Positions 44,418-53,483 of a DNA stretch of 64,000 nucleotides are shown piece by piece; within the stretch, counting starts at the first letter, position 1, and every line of letters starts with the position of its first letter. The stretch covers positions 620,001 through 684,000 of the forward strand of contig NZ_JACOPF010000001.1 of assembly GCF_014287475.1 (NCBI RefSeq). The letters run 5' to 3'. The notes under the pieces were generated by a model that worked only from the letters and a program-made list of their open reading frames with translations, did no database searches and had not been told where the DNA came from. The position numbers were made by a program, and so were the translations under genes. The DNA comes from Mediterraneibacter hominis. GTDB taxonomy: Bacteria > Bacillota > Clostridia > Lachnospirales > Lachnospiraceae.

Positions 44418-45665
44418 CTATTTTTCTTCGGCACAAACCTGTAAGTCATTATACGAAACCGTCAAACCATCACGAATTACAAACACATTTTCCGCTGTTC
44501 CAACTTGCTCAATATATCTTTTTACGATGACATCACAGAATTTTTCATCCAATTCAATGGTTCTGCAGATTCGCTCTGTCTGCTCACAAGCAATCAGTGT
44601 AGAACCACTTCCACCAAACGGATCCAAAACGATACAGTTTGTCATACTGGAATTCTTAATCGGATAAGCAATGAGAGGAATTGGTTTCATGGTTGGATGA
44701 TCACCATTCTTCTTTGGCTTATCGAATTCCCAGATGGTCGTTTCCTTTCTGCCGGAATACCATTGATGTTTCCCCTTCTGTTTCCATCCAAACAGACACG
44801 ATTCATGCTGCCACTGATATGGACTTCTGCCAAGCACAAGACTCTGCTTCTTCCAAATACAGGTTCCCGAAAGATAAAAACCTGCATCTGCAAATGCCTT
44901 TCTGAAATTCAGTCCTTCGGTATCTGCATGGAACACATAAATACTTGCATCATCGGCCATAGCCTTATTCATACAAGTATAAGCTTCAAACAAGAACTGA
45001 TAGAATTTATCATTTGCCATGTTGTCGTTTTTGATTTTTCCGGCACTTCCTTCGTAGTTCACATTGTAAGGAGGATCTGTTACAACAAGGTTTGCTTTCT
45101 TCTCTTCCATCAGAATCTGATAGGTTTCTTCCTTGGTGCAGTTCCCACAAATAAGGCGATGATTGCCAAGGTTCCACACATCTCCTAACTTTGTAAAGGC
45201 CGGCTTCTCCAGTTCTGCCTCTACATCGAAGTCATCGTCTTCCACATCATCATCGGATGCAAAAAGGTCTGCAATTTCTTTCTCATCAAAACCGGTCAGT
45301 CCAATATCAAAAGTCTCAGCCTGTAATGCTTCAATTTCCACCCGCAGCAGTTCTTCATCCCATCCTGCGTCCATAGCCATTCGGTTGTCTGCCAGGATGT
45401 ATGCTTTCTTCTGTGCCTCGGTCAGATAATCTACAAATACACAAGGTACTTCTTCAATTCCCTCTGCCCTTGCAGCCACGATTCTTCCGTGTCCGGCAAT
45501 CACATTGTAATCTCTGTCAATGATAACGGGATTGATGAAACCAAACTCACGAAGAGAGGAACGTAGCTTATTGATCTGTTCCCCAGAGTGAGTTCTGGCA
45601 TTGTTGATATATGGAATCAGTTTAGAGATTTTCACCAGTTTCATTTCTGTTGTTGTTTTCCCCAT
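44418..45665 (-). CDS. ParB-like nuclease domain plus N4/N6 DNA methyltransferase fusion
   Basis: 415 residues. Residues 1-110 form a ParB/Srx fold (INNARTHSGEQINKL, VIAGHGRIVAA). Residues 150-415 are a beta-class amino-methyltransferase: VTDPPYNV (motif IV, DPPY) and VLDPFGGSGSTL (motif I, FxGxG) with a target-recognition region between. Methylates adenine-N6 or cytosine-N4; commonly found in phages beside the terminase and thought to protect phage DNA. Sits 12 bp after a phage SAM synthetase. Confidence 0.9.
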   Translation of the reverse strand: MGKTTTEMKLVKISKLIPYINNARTHSGEQINKLRSSLREFGFINPVIIDRDYNVIAGHGRIVAARAEGIEEVPCVFVDYLTEAQKKAYILADNRMAMDAGWDEELLRVEIEALQAETFDIGLTGFDEKEIADLFASDDDVEDDDFDVEAELEKPAFTKLGDVWNLGNHRLICGNCTKEETYQILMEEKKANLVVTDPPYNVNYEGSAGKIKNDNMANDKFYQFLFEAYTCMNKAMADDASIYVFHADTEGLNFRKAFADAGFYLSGTCIWKKQSLVLGRSPYQWQHESCLFGWKQKGKHQWYSGRKETTIWEFDKPKKNGDHPTMKPIPLIAYPIKNSSMTNCIVLDPFGGSGSTLIACEQTERICRTIELDEKFCDVIVKRYIEQVGTAENVFVIRDGLTVSYNDLQVCAEEK

Positions 45666-45677
45666 GCTGCACCTCCA

Positions 45678-46460
45678 CTAAAAAAGACCCCATTCAGCGA
45701 ATTTCTCAAATCCACCAATGGAGTCTATATATTCTTTTGCCTGTCTTACGATTTCAAAATATGGAAGCCCATCAATCGTATCGTCTCCAATCGCACAGCA
45801 AAGATTGACTGGTCTTCCAATTCTCTGTGCTTTTAGGAATGCATAGATGTTTACTGATACATCAGCTTTGGATAAATCCTTTCCGTGAAGCCCACCGCCA
45901 GTTACGGAATCAGCCATATCAGAACCAAGTTTTCTATTCGTTGCTCCGGTATCCACATTGATGCTACCGGTCCAATCTCCCAACGGATTCACTTCTGCGT
46001 AATAATATCTCTGCCGCAGTTCTTCACTTTTTACATTGCTCTGACAGATAATCAGTCTCGCTTCATCCAAAATGTATTTTCCATCATAAGGATATCGGCT
46101 GTAGATTTCTTTCGCAATTTTCGACATCTGTTTCTGTTCGGTTGTAAGTGGCACTCCCTTAAAAATACCATTATCACCACAACGGAAACCTTTAGACTGA
46201 TTCTGAGACAAATGCTCATCCTGCGGAACTATTACAATATCACATTTTACTCTTCCTGCAATACGCTTAATGGCGCTTTTCACTGCATTTTTATTGATAC
46301 CGGCTGTTGTTTCAATAATCGCATGACATATGCCATGTCCAATCAAAACTTCTGCTGCAATCTTCGGATTCTTTTCTGCTTTATAAGCCAAATCCACAAT
46401 CGCTCCTGCAATTCGGTCTGCCACCTTATCCGGATGGCTCGGATTTACTTTCTCAACCAT
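45678..46460 (-). CDS. metK: Short phage-borne S-adenosylmethionine synthetase homologue
   Basis: 260 residues, against about 390 for bacterial MetK. Clear MetK elements: NPSHPDKVADRIAGAIVD at the N-terminus (ATP-binding His, Asp), GAINKN-like AGINKNA, and the C-terminal SVTGGGLHGKDLSKAD signature (usual GGGAFSGKD). The middle domain is shortened. It would make SAM from methionine and ATP in the infected cell. It is directly upstream of the ParB-methylase on the same transcript, so a role in supplying methyl donor is inferred. Also possible: a non-catalytic paralogue. Confidence 0.82.
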   Translation of the reverse strand: MVEKVNPSHPDKVADRIAGAIVDLAYKAEKNPKIAAEVLIGHGICHAIIETTAGINKNAVKSAIKRIAGRVKCDIVIVPQDEHLSQNQSKGFRCGDNGIFKGVPLTTEQKQMSKIAKEIYSRYPYDGKYILDEARLIICQSNVKSEELRQRYYYAEVNPLGDWTGSINVDTGATNRKLGSDMADSVTGGGLHGKDLSKADVSVNIYAFLKAQRIGRPVNLCCAIGDDTIDGLPYFEIVRQAKEYIDSIGGFEKFAEWGLF

Positions 46461-46462
46461 AG

Positions 46463-47002
46463 CTACATTCCCTTCCTGGTTCTTAATAAGCGTTCCATCA
46501 CATCATCCTGCGGTGTGCCGCCCTGCCATTCTACAGAACAGTTCTCTTTTACCACTTGAAAAATTTGATACCACACCTGATTCACTTGTTTCATATATGT
46601 TTGGCTCATCGCCACATATGGACTGGCAATGGCATTTCCTGTAGTCGGATGTTTTGCTAAAAACCCATACTCTGAAATACATTGTTCACACTGAATCCAT
46701 CTGGAAACGCTCATAGCATACTGTTCAATCAGCTGCTGATTTACTAATTTCTCACAGCTTCGTTCCTTCAGCCAAAGCCATGTTTCCTTGTACACTTCTT
46801 CTGCACACAAGTCCTTTCCCATCTTCTGTTTTGCTTTCAGATATTCCTTTACTGGCGGAACATCTGCACCTTCAAAAGTGGGCGGTGATGGCAGTTCTAT
46901 CACCTGAGCTGCGTCACCGTCTTTAATTTTATCCACCAAGGCCTTCGGTTTTCGCCCGGCACCGACTCTTGCACCGCCTCGGTTTGTACCATCTTTCGCC
47001 AT
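46463..47002 (-). CDS. Terminase small subunit (P27 family)
   Basis: 179 residues from ATG 47002; the open frame extends 60 codons upstream over the HNH gene without a site. MAKDGTNRGGARVGAGRKPKA and the helical YLKAKQKMGKDLCAEEVYKET region match P27-type small terminases, which bind pac/cos sites and the large subunit. Two bases before metK. Confidence 0.82.
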   Translation of the reverse strand: MAKDGTNRGGARVGAGRKPKALVDKIKDGDAAQVIELPSPPTFEGADVPPVKEYLKAKQKMGKDLCAEEVYKETWLWLKERSCEKLVNQQLIEQYAMSVSRWIQCEQCISEYGFLAKHPTTGNAIASPYVAMSQTYMKQVNQVWYQIFQVVKENCSVEWQGGTPQDDVMERLLRTRKGM

Positions 47003-47114
47003 TTTTACACATCCTTTCTGCACAAGGGTTAATCCCCCGTTTGATTTCTGCTTTTTGTGCGTGTGACCCCCACCCCGTTGCCCTAAGCACTTTCCTGTAG
47101 AGAAGTGACCTCCC

Positions 47115-47474
47115 CTATCGGTTGTGCCAACGGTCACCATTCTTTGCATGGATTCTTGCGTGGCATGACTTACAAAGAGCAATCAGATTGCTTCTCTCAT
47201 GGGTTCCTCCTTTAGACAACGGAATCTTATGGTGGACTTCCTCTGTCTCCACAAGAATTCCCTTATCATAACAGACTTCACAAAAAGGATGTTCGCTTAC
47301 ATATTTATCTCGGATTCGTTTCCAAGCTCTGCCGTACCTACGGCGTACAGCAGGATCTCTGTCGTACTTCTCGTAGCGTTTGTTCTCTTCCTTTTCATGC
47401 TTCTCACAAAACCTTCTCTCTGTAAGTTCCGGGCATTCTGGATAACTGCACGGTCTCTTCGGTTTTCTTGGCAT
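47115..47474 (-). CDS. HNH endonuclease
   Basis: 119 residues. N-terminal zinc-like CSYPECPEL, then the HNH core CEVCYDKG, EEVHHKIPLSKGG (His-His), HERSNLIALCKSCHARIH. HNH nucleases next to terminase genes help DNA packaging in HK97-like phages. 113 bp upstream of the small terminase. Confidence 0.9.
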   Translation of the reverse strand: MPRKPKRPCSYPECPELTERRFCEKHEKEENKRYEKYDRDPAVRRRYGRAWKRIRDKYVSEHPFCEVCYDKGILVETEEVHHKIPLSKGGTHERSNLIALCKSCHARIHAKNGDRWHNR

Positions 47475-47622
47475 TTCTCGTTCACCTCCTCATTCAGGGC
47501 ATAAGAAAAGCCTCGCAGGAATTTTCTCCCACAAGGCTGGTTCATTGTACTTTTTTACTGATTCTACTATATCACATAGTGGAGTTGGACATTTTAGGAC
47601 AAATATGGACATTTCGGGCGTT

Positions 47623-48048
47623 TTATATTTTTAGCGGGTTTTCCGGAAGTTCCACATGTGTCAGTGCTTTTCCATGCCATCTTCTGACGGTACGGGAATC
47701 TGCTCCCAGTTCATCTCCAATCTGCTCCCAGGTATAATTGTGGATGTATCGATAACGAAGAACCATTCTCTCATCTGTGTTACTGACCGTATCAATCACA
47801 TTCCTGATTTCATTTTTTAGGTCAACCAGCATATCAATCTCAGCGTTTATCTTTTCTTCCTGCTCATAGATTCTTTCCAAACACTTTACAAAAGGAGCAT
47901 CGGTGCTGCGGTTTGTCTGAACCTTATCTCCCATCGCAGGAGCAGAAATATTTGCAGACATCTCTCGCAGCCTTCCCAGTTCTTCAATATCCGAATCAAT
48001 TCTGTGATCAAGGCGATACGCCTGTTTTAAATATTCTTTCGCCGTCAT
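47623..48048 (-). CDS. DUF1492/ArpU-like late transcription regulator
   Basis: 141 residues. Central coiled coil (EEKINAEIDMLVDLKNEIRNV) and C-terminal sigma-region-4-like helix-turn-helix (MVLRYRYIHNYTWEQIGDEL, SRTVRRWHGKAL). Proteins of this kind switch on late genes in Firmicute phages. Starts inside the preceding small gene by 4 bp. Confidence 0.8.
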   Translation of the reverse strand: MTAKEYLKQAYRLDHRIDSDIEELGRLREMSANISAPAMGDKVQTNRSTDAPFVKCLERIYEQEEKINAEIDMLVDLKNEIRNVIDTVSNTDERMVLRYRYIHNYTWEQIGDELGADSRTVRRWHGKALTHVELPENPLKI

Positions 48049-48263
48049 CTGCCATCCTCCTCATATAATTTCCGGAGAATCACTTCTCCATCCACATCTG
48101 TCAGTGTCGTAAACCATTCGGAATGGAAGAATCTCTCGCAATTTCCCAATTCAATTCTAGCACTTTCATTCTGCGGTTTTCTTTTCAGTTTCCTTCTTGC
48201 CGCTCTCCAATCTTTCACTGCCTGGAGAATAATTGTATTCGCAAGCTTTTCATATGCGTCCAT
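48045..48263 (-). CDS. Small phage protein, unknown
   Basis: 72 residues: MDAYEKLANTIILQAVKDWR, basic middle (RRKLKRKPQNESARIE), CERFFHSEWFTTLTDVDGE. Recurs between SNF2 and late regulator in related phages. Overlaps both neighbours by 1-4 bp; no known function. Confidence 0.7.
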   Translation of the reverse strand: MDAYEKLANTIILQAVKDWRAARRKLKRKPQNESARIELGNCERFFHSEWFTTLTDVDGEVILRKLYEEDGR

Positions 48264-49624
48264 TATGCTCTCACCTCCAGTTTTGCTTTCACTGCATTGA
48301 TCAAAGCATTCTGAATCTTCTCTTTTCTGGAAAGTGCTGCCATTACATCTTCATCAATAGTCCCTTTGGCAATAATGTGATGAATCACTACCGTATCCGT
48401 TTGCCCTTGTCTGTGAAGTCTGGCGTTGCACTGCTGATAAAGTTCCAAAGACCAGGTAAGTCCAAACCATATCAAAGTAGATCCTCCTGCCTGAAGATTT
48501 AACCCATGACCAGCAGACGCAGGATGAATTACTGCAACAGGAATCTTACCTTCATTCCAATCTGCAATATCCTTCGATGTTTTAATTTCACGCACAGAGA
48601 ATCGGGCATTGATTCTGGCAAGATCATGCTGAAACCAGTACGCAACAAGGACCGGCTTCCCATTGGCGCTTTCAATCAAATCCTCCAGAGCATCCAGTTT
48701 TCTGTCATGAATCTGCCATGCTCTTTTTTCTTCATCGTAGATACAGCCATTTGCCATCTGCAGAAGTTTTCCTGAAAGAACTGCAGCATTGGCGGCATCA
48801 ATTTCTTCATCCCTAATCTTTGCCACCATATCTTCACGAAAAGTTTCATAAATTTGAATCTCTTTCTCATTCATAAATACAGGAACTTCATTCATCACAC
48901 ATTCCGGAAGAGTCAAATAATCACAAGACTTCATGCTGATTGTAATGTCCGATATTCTCTTATAAATCTGTTCTTCCGCACCGGTCGCTGGTTTATAGGT
49001 AAAAATACGCTCACCATTTCTCTTGTCCGGAAGAAAGAATGCATTACGGTAGTGCGTAATATATCTTCCAAGTCTCTTTCCAAAATCAAGAATGCGAAAC
49101 TGTGCCCAAAGATCCATTAATCCATTACTGGAAGGTGTACCGGTCAAGCCAACAATTCTTTTTACAAAAGGTCTTACTTTCAGAAGACTCTTAAATCGTT
49201 TTGACTGGTGGCTCTTAAAAGAAGAAAATTCGTCAATCACCGCCATATCAAAAGTAAATGAAACACCGCTCTTATTCACAAGCCAATCTACATTTTCTCG
49301 ATTGATAATATAGATTTCTGCTTTCGCTTTTAATGCTGCTTTCCTTTCTGCTTCCGTTCCAACTGCAACGGAGTATCGCAAATCCTTTAGGTGATCCCAT
49401 TTCTTCAGCTCTGTTGGCCAGGTATCTCTTGCCACTCTCAGCGGTGCAATCACCAATACTTTTGACACTTCAAAGCTGTCAAAGATAAGGTCGTTAAGTG
49501 CCGTCAGAGTAATCACTGTCTTACCATATTAACCCAAGCCCATATCCAAAAAGACTGCAGCTATTTCGTTATTCTTTATAAAATCAATTGCATACTGCTG
49601 ATAATCATGTGGTACGAACTTCAT
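48263..49624 (-). pseudogene. SNF2-type helicase, stop codon inside Walker A
   Basis: Starts at ATG 49624, overlapping the VRR-NUC stop (ATGA). The frame reads MKFVPHDYQQYAIDFIKNNE, IAAVFLDMGLG, then TAA TAT GGT, then KTVITLTALND. The expected Walker A is DMGLGKT, so a 9 bp insertion with a stop (codon 32) splits the P-loop. The remaining 417 codons are intact SNF2: VIDEFSSFK (DEAH-like motif II), LTGTP (III), and ARLHRQGQTDTV (VI). These helicases accompany VRR-NUC in phage replication modules. The 3' part could be made from GTG 49516 but lacks the P-loop. Confidence 0.85.
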
Positions 49625-49908
49625 CGGGCATCACCTCCAATCTCTTTAATCACATTATCGATCTGTGAAATATCATCTACGCAGTAAACCGAAAAGCCGA
49701 GTTCTTCCAACTGTCTTTTGCGCCTTACTTGCAGTGGACGCATGGTTTCTCCAGGCGCCTTTAATTCAACAAAAGCGATCTTACCAATTGAAAACAGCAC
49801 AATGCGGTCAGGCATGCCATCTAAGCCCGGACTTACAAACTTTGGTGCGAAACCGCCCTTTTTCTTTACTGCCTCCACAAATTTTCTTTCTATAAATCGT
49901 TCTCTCAT
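49621..49908 (-). CDS. VRR-NUC domain nuclease
   Basis: 95 residues from ATG 49908. Core: RKFVEAVKKKGG, PGLDGMPDRIVLF, AFVELKAPG (D...ExK) and QVRRKRQLEELGF, the VRR-NUC signature of PD-(D/E)XK nucleases acting on branched or phage replicating DNA. The open frame extends 24 codons upstream without a good site. Coupled to the SNF2 gene by a 4 bp overlap. Confidence 0.88.
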   Translation of the reverse strand: MRERFIERKFVEAVKKKGGFAPKFVSPGLDGMPDRIVLFSIGKIAFVELKAPGETMRPLQVRRKRQLEELGFSVYCVDDISQIDNVIKEIGGDAR

Positions 49909-50055
49909 ATCTTTCACTGACACAAGGAACACATCTTCACAACCATTTCCTATATATTTCTTGCGCATGTGTACATGCACAAATCTTTTCTATATAGAAT
50001 GAATTTGATTTTGAATATAAAGGAAATCGTTGTGTTGTGACGCATTCTTGTGTTC

Positions 50056-52410
50056 CTAACCTCCAAACTTGTAAAGTCGCTGCCTGCCGTAAATTGGCTG
50101 ACGCTTGATCATAGTGGTTCGCTCCCAACCGCCGATCTGACTCATAAGTGCCGCAATACTGTAACTGTCTGTCGGCTTTAATTCCTGCAGAGACTTGCCG
50201 AAACATTCGCACCAGATTTCTGCATTGCTGACCTCCGTGCGAAGTTCACAGCCTTTATAGGCGGGCGTTCCAAACTCTGTGCCTTGCAGATAATTTCTTC
50301 TTTGGAACAGATCCATAGAATCCCAATCATATGGCAGCATGGTATTCAAATACTCTTCCACCATACCGACACGCTCGTCCACTTCCATGGCAGACTGCTG
50401 CATCTTTTCAGCTTCTGGCAGAACATCACCTTCCAAGTACAACTTCTCCCCGGATTTCCAAATCTCTTTTGCCTCTGCCCAAAACTGAGCACGAAACTCC
50501 GGTGTAAAGTTCCAGGTCTTTTTCTGCTTCTTCTGATGAAGCTTGATAATCCAAAAACGGCGATTGCCTGTGATATCACGCAAATATCCACGCTCTCCAT
50601 TAACCGTAGCAATGATAATACACTGGCGTGGGTAGGATTCCACCACTCTCCCATAAGATGGTCTGTACTTGTCATCGCAGGTGGAAAGAAATGCTTTCAC
50701 TTTCTCGATGTCGGCTTTTTTCATACCTGCCAGTTCTCCGATTTCTACTGCCCAGAATCCCTGGAGTTTTTCTGCACCGGACTTATCATCCATATCTGTC
50801 AGGGATAATGTTTCTGAGTAATATTCCGGAGATACCAAATCCTTTACTATCGTGGACTTACCGATTCCCTGATCACCATCCAAAACCGGAACACAGTCAA
50901 ACTTGATTCCCGGAACATAAATTCTTGCCACTGCTGCCGCAAAAGTCTTTCTGGTAACCGTGCGAACATACTCCGTATCCTCTGCCTGTAAATATTTAAT
51001 AAACAAATCTTCCACCCGCTTCACACCATCCCACTCCGGCAGACTGTTCAAATAGTCACGAACCGGATGAAAATGTCTGTCATCTGCCGCTTTCGTAAAA
51101 GCAACATCATGGTTACGGCTGGAAAATGCCAAATATCGGATGTCAATGATGGACTTTAGCTGCACTGTGTCTGCATCTCGCCAGAAAGAGTTCCCTTCCG
51201 GGCGCTCCCAAGGAAGCGGTCCCGTAATCTGGATACGATTTGCCAGTTCATTGAAAGCAAAGTTCTGGAAATCCGGATCATTGTTAAGGATAAGATTCAG
51301 ATTATAAACACTGTTCTCCAAAAGCCCTGTTCTTGGCTGATACTTAAGTTTTGTCATCCAGTCACTGTCAGAATCTGCAAAGTCCATCTTCGCTTCCAAT
51401 AATTTTTCTTCCATAGCAAAACGTTTCACTTCGTCATCCTCCATTGCCAGCTCACACATAGCATTGAATGATTTCTTGCTGTCATCGTCACCGAACTTAT
51501 GGATACGAACCAGATCAAAAGCATTGCAAAGTTTCAAATAAGCAGGATCTTTTGCATGATGGGAATAAGCAAACTTGCCTTTCTCAATAATTTCCACACC
51601 TGCCATACTGGAAGACCGAATATAGTGATATCTGTTTTCGTTATCCGTTGGCTCATACACATCAGAAAGGAATTTTTCAATGGCACGATGAATTGGAAAA
51701 TAAGTACGATTGAACAATCCGACTGTGCCATCCTTCCCAAGCGGATCTTTCACTTCTGCCATTCGTGTCGTATTTGCACGGCTTTCTCTGGAAGATGTCG
51801 GGAGTCTGGTCGGATCTGGCCATTCCGGGTGTGCTGATAAAATATCATCCGGATTCAGCCACTCTTTCTCTACCTCTTTAAACACATAGAGTCCATTGGA
51901 TGGTGTGGATGGCCAGTACATTAACTGATTGGGCTGATAGGAACATTCATCGAAATAGTCGATACCGAGCATTTCTGCCAAATATCTGGAAACAGCAACA
52001 AACTCCTCCGATGTCACATCACGAGTTAATGGATATATCAAACGCACCCTTGGATGCTCTTTCGTGCTGCTGTGTGTGGTATAAAGCAAAGATGTATATG
52101 GTGTATTTGCATCATAATTTTCTAAAAATGCTTTATCGATACGGTCACCGTCAAGGGCAAGCATGGAACGAAGCTCCACCGTATCGATTTTTCTTCTTCC
52201 GCCTTTTAATGCACCTGCGACAAAACCACCGTGATCTTTCACGGTATCACGTTTTGCTTTGTTAAATTTTGCATACTCTTCTGCTGATTCCGGCGTACGA
52301 ATCGTAACCTTCAGACGTTCTTTCAATTCATCAAAGGTAATCGTTTTATTCGTCCATGTCTTTGCCTGTCGGTTATTCCCATATGCGATTGCCAGTGGTC
52401 TCATAAACAT
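50056..52410 (-). CDS. VapE-family primase-helicase
   Basis: 784 residues. Residues 1-250 form a primase-like region (LALDGDRIDKAF at 84-95 with catalytic-type acids, PRVRLIYPL). The C-terminal half is a virulence-associated E ATPase: VLDGDQGIGKSTIVKDL (Walker A), FWAVEIGELAGM, IIIATVNGERGYLRD, TGNRRFW. It would start and unwind phage DNA. In this prophage it is the largest intact replication protein. Confidence 0.9.
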   Translation of the reverse strand: MFMRPLAIAYGNNRQAKTWTNKTITFDELKERLKVTIRTPESAEEYAKFNKAKRDTVKDHGGFVAGALKGGRRKIDTVELRSMLALDGDRIDKAFLENYDANTPYTSLLYTTHSSTKEHPRVRLIYPLTRDVTSEEFVAVSRYLAEMLGIDYFDECSYQPNQLMYWPSTPSNGLYVFKEVEKEWLNPDDILSAHPEWPDPTRLPTSSRESRANTTRMAEVKDPLGKDGTVGLFNRTYFPIHRAIEKFLSDVYEPTDNENRYHYIRSSSMAGVEIIEKGKFAYSHHAKDPAYLKLCNAFDLVRIHKFGDDDSKKSFNAMCELAMEDDEVKRFAMEEKLLEAKMDFADSDSDWMTKLKYQPRTGLLENSVYNLNLILNNDPDFQNFAFNELANRIQITGPLPWERPEGNSFWRDADTVQLKSIIDIRYLAFSSRNHDVAFTKAADDRHFHPVRDYLNSLPEWDGVKRVEDLFIKYLQAEDTEYVRTVTRKTFAAAVARIYVPGIKFDCVPVLDGDQGIGKSTIVKDLVSPEYYSETLSLTDMDDKSGAEKLQGFWAVEIGELAGMKKADIEKVKAFLSTCDDKYRPSYGRVVESYPRQCIIIATVNGERGYLRDITGNRRFWIIKLHQKKQKKTWNFTPEFRAQFWAEAKEIWKSGEKLYLEGDVLPEAEKMQQSAMEVDERVGMVEEYLNTMLPYDWDSMDLFQRRNYLQGTEFGTPAYKGCELRTEVSNAEIWCECFGKSLQELKPTDSYSIAALMSQIGGWERTTMIKRQPIYGRQRLYKFGG

Positions 52411-52826
52411 TTCATCTCCGTAAAATCATTTCTAAAATAGCGCACCGCCTGTCTGCGTCGCTGTGCCTTCTCAATTTCCGCATTCATGCCTGCAGTAATA
52501 TGTTCTGACAGAACCCACACCTCCTGGCATTTCCCCATCAAAACCAAATCCATATGAAGTGCCAGTTCACGTTCGTGCTTACTTTCATCATTCATAAATG
52601 GAAACAACAAATGCGGCGTTACCGGAATACAACCATTCTGATATGCGTACTCTGCAAATGCTGCTGCCTTCTCTTTATTTGCCTCAATGTCTCCTGAAAA
52701 AGGAGCACAAATATAAATCAATGGACGAAAACCAATCTTTGACTCTGCTTTCATCTCACGTTCTATATTTGCAATTGCATGATATGGCACTACATCCATA
52801 TAGCCTTCTGCGTTTCGAATCCCCAT
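52401..52826 (-). CDS. DUF4406-like (nucleoside deoxyribosyltransferase-fold) protein
   Basis: 141 residues from ATG 52826 with GGAGGG. RPLIYICAPFSGDIEANKE near the middle, CIPVTPHLLFPFMND, and LVLMGKCQEVWVLSEHITAGM are the DUF4406/nucleoside 2-deoxyribosyltransferase fold (nucleotide-binding, Rossmann-like). Common before VapE in such phages; substrate unknown. Overlaps VapE by 10 bp. Confidence 0.75.
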   Translation of the reverse strand: MGIRNAEGYMDVVPYHAIANIEREMKAESKIGFRPLIYICAPFSGDIEANKEKAAAFAEYAYQNGCIPVTPHLLFPFMNDESKHERELALHMDLVLMGKCQEVWVLSEHITAGMNAEIEKAQRRRQAVRYFRNDFTEMKCL

Positions 52827-52900
52827 AGCTCTCCCTCCAATCCAATGCATATTAGTTGTTCAGATATAAACTCTGCCCTTTTCTCTTTTTGTAATTCCAT
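52790..52900 (-). CDS. Short leader-like coding sequence
   Basis: 36 codons from ATG 52900 (TTGGAGGTAGTTCAC upstream): MELQKEKRAEFISEQLIC, ending ETQKAIWM. Overlaps the next gene by 37 bp out of frame, as in translational coupling. Its existence rests on the strong site and on length; no homologue known to me. Confidence 0.4.
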   Translation of the reverse strand: MELQKEKRAEFISEQLICIGLEGELWGFETQKAIWM

Positions 52901-52934
52901 GTGAACTACCTCCAAAATCCTTATTAGAAGCACT

Positions 52935-52952
52935 GCCTCCTACCAGGTAGCC
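52935..52952 (-). promoter_or_regulatory. Conserved leader element, copy 2
   Basis: Minus-strand GGCTACCTGGTAGGAGGC, with CTACC/GGTAG dyad and embedded AGGAGG. Same core as 22729-22756; in both places it follows AAACGTCCTTTT at the end of the preceding gene. Confidence 0.45.
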
Positions 52953-52976
52953 GTAAGAGACAATACAAAAGGACGT

Positions 52977-53483
52977 TTAGAAAACTTTTTTCAGATTATT
53001 AATCGCTCTGCGGTATCTGTGAGATACATTGTTCGGAGTGTCGCCAATAAGGTCGGCATACTCTGCCACCGTCATGCCATCTAAAATGATTGCAATCAGC
53101 ATATCTGCCTGTGCCGGTTTCACTGTTGCACGGATTCTGTCACAGCAAGCTTCATAGTCATACTGCTTGTCCTTTTCCAGTTCCTGTCTGCAGAAGATTC
53201 TAGGATCTCTTACCTCTGACATGAGTGGTTCTGCCGCTTCTACTTCATCGTTTTCATCATCTGGAGTCGCTTTGCTGTATCCGCGATGACGATTAAATTT
53301 GTGCCAGTTGTTGTAATCAGCTTTGTTGAACTGCTCATTCCATTCCTTCTGAATCAGTTCTTCACGCTCTTCCCGGGAAAGTCCTTCACCTTCAAGGGAC
53401 AGACTGACCCACATTTCCTCGGTTGCCTTTGCATCTAGTTCGATGGTCTGGATTTCATTTTCATAACGGATTTTTAATTTCAT
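52977..53483 (-). CDS. Sigma-70 region 4-like phage regulator
   Basis: 168 residues from ATG 53483. MKLKIRYENEIQTIELDAK, an acidic middle and a C-terminal helix-turn-helix ADMLIAIILDGMTVAEYADL, NVSHRYRRAINNLKKVF that resembles sigma region 4. It likely drives phage early or middle genes. A 150 nt structured leader lies in front and overlaps its ribosome binding site (AAAGGA). Confidence 0.72.
   Translation of the reverse strand: MKLKIRYENEIQTIELDAKATEEMWVSLSLEGEGLSREEREELIQKEWNEQFNKADYNNWHKFNRHRGYSKATPDDENDEVEAAEPLMSEVRDPRIFCRQELEKDKQYDYEACCDRIRATVKPAQADMLIAIILDGMTVAEYADLIGDTPNNVSHRYRRAINNLKKVF

Noticed and set aside
20471-49624. Alternative genetic code or stop-codon recoding to explain the in-frame stops in prophage genes
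   Set aside because: Both TAG and TAA occur, frameshifts accompany them, and all head and tail genes end normally at TAA/TAG/TGA. Ordinary decay explains this better.
50346-50675. Minus-strand 109-codon frame inside vapE
   Set aside because: Out-of-frame shadow of VapE without its own start site.
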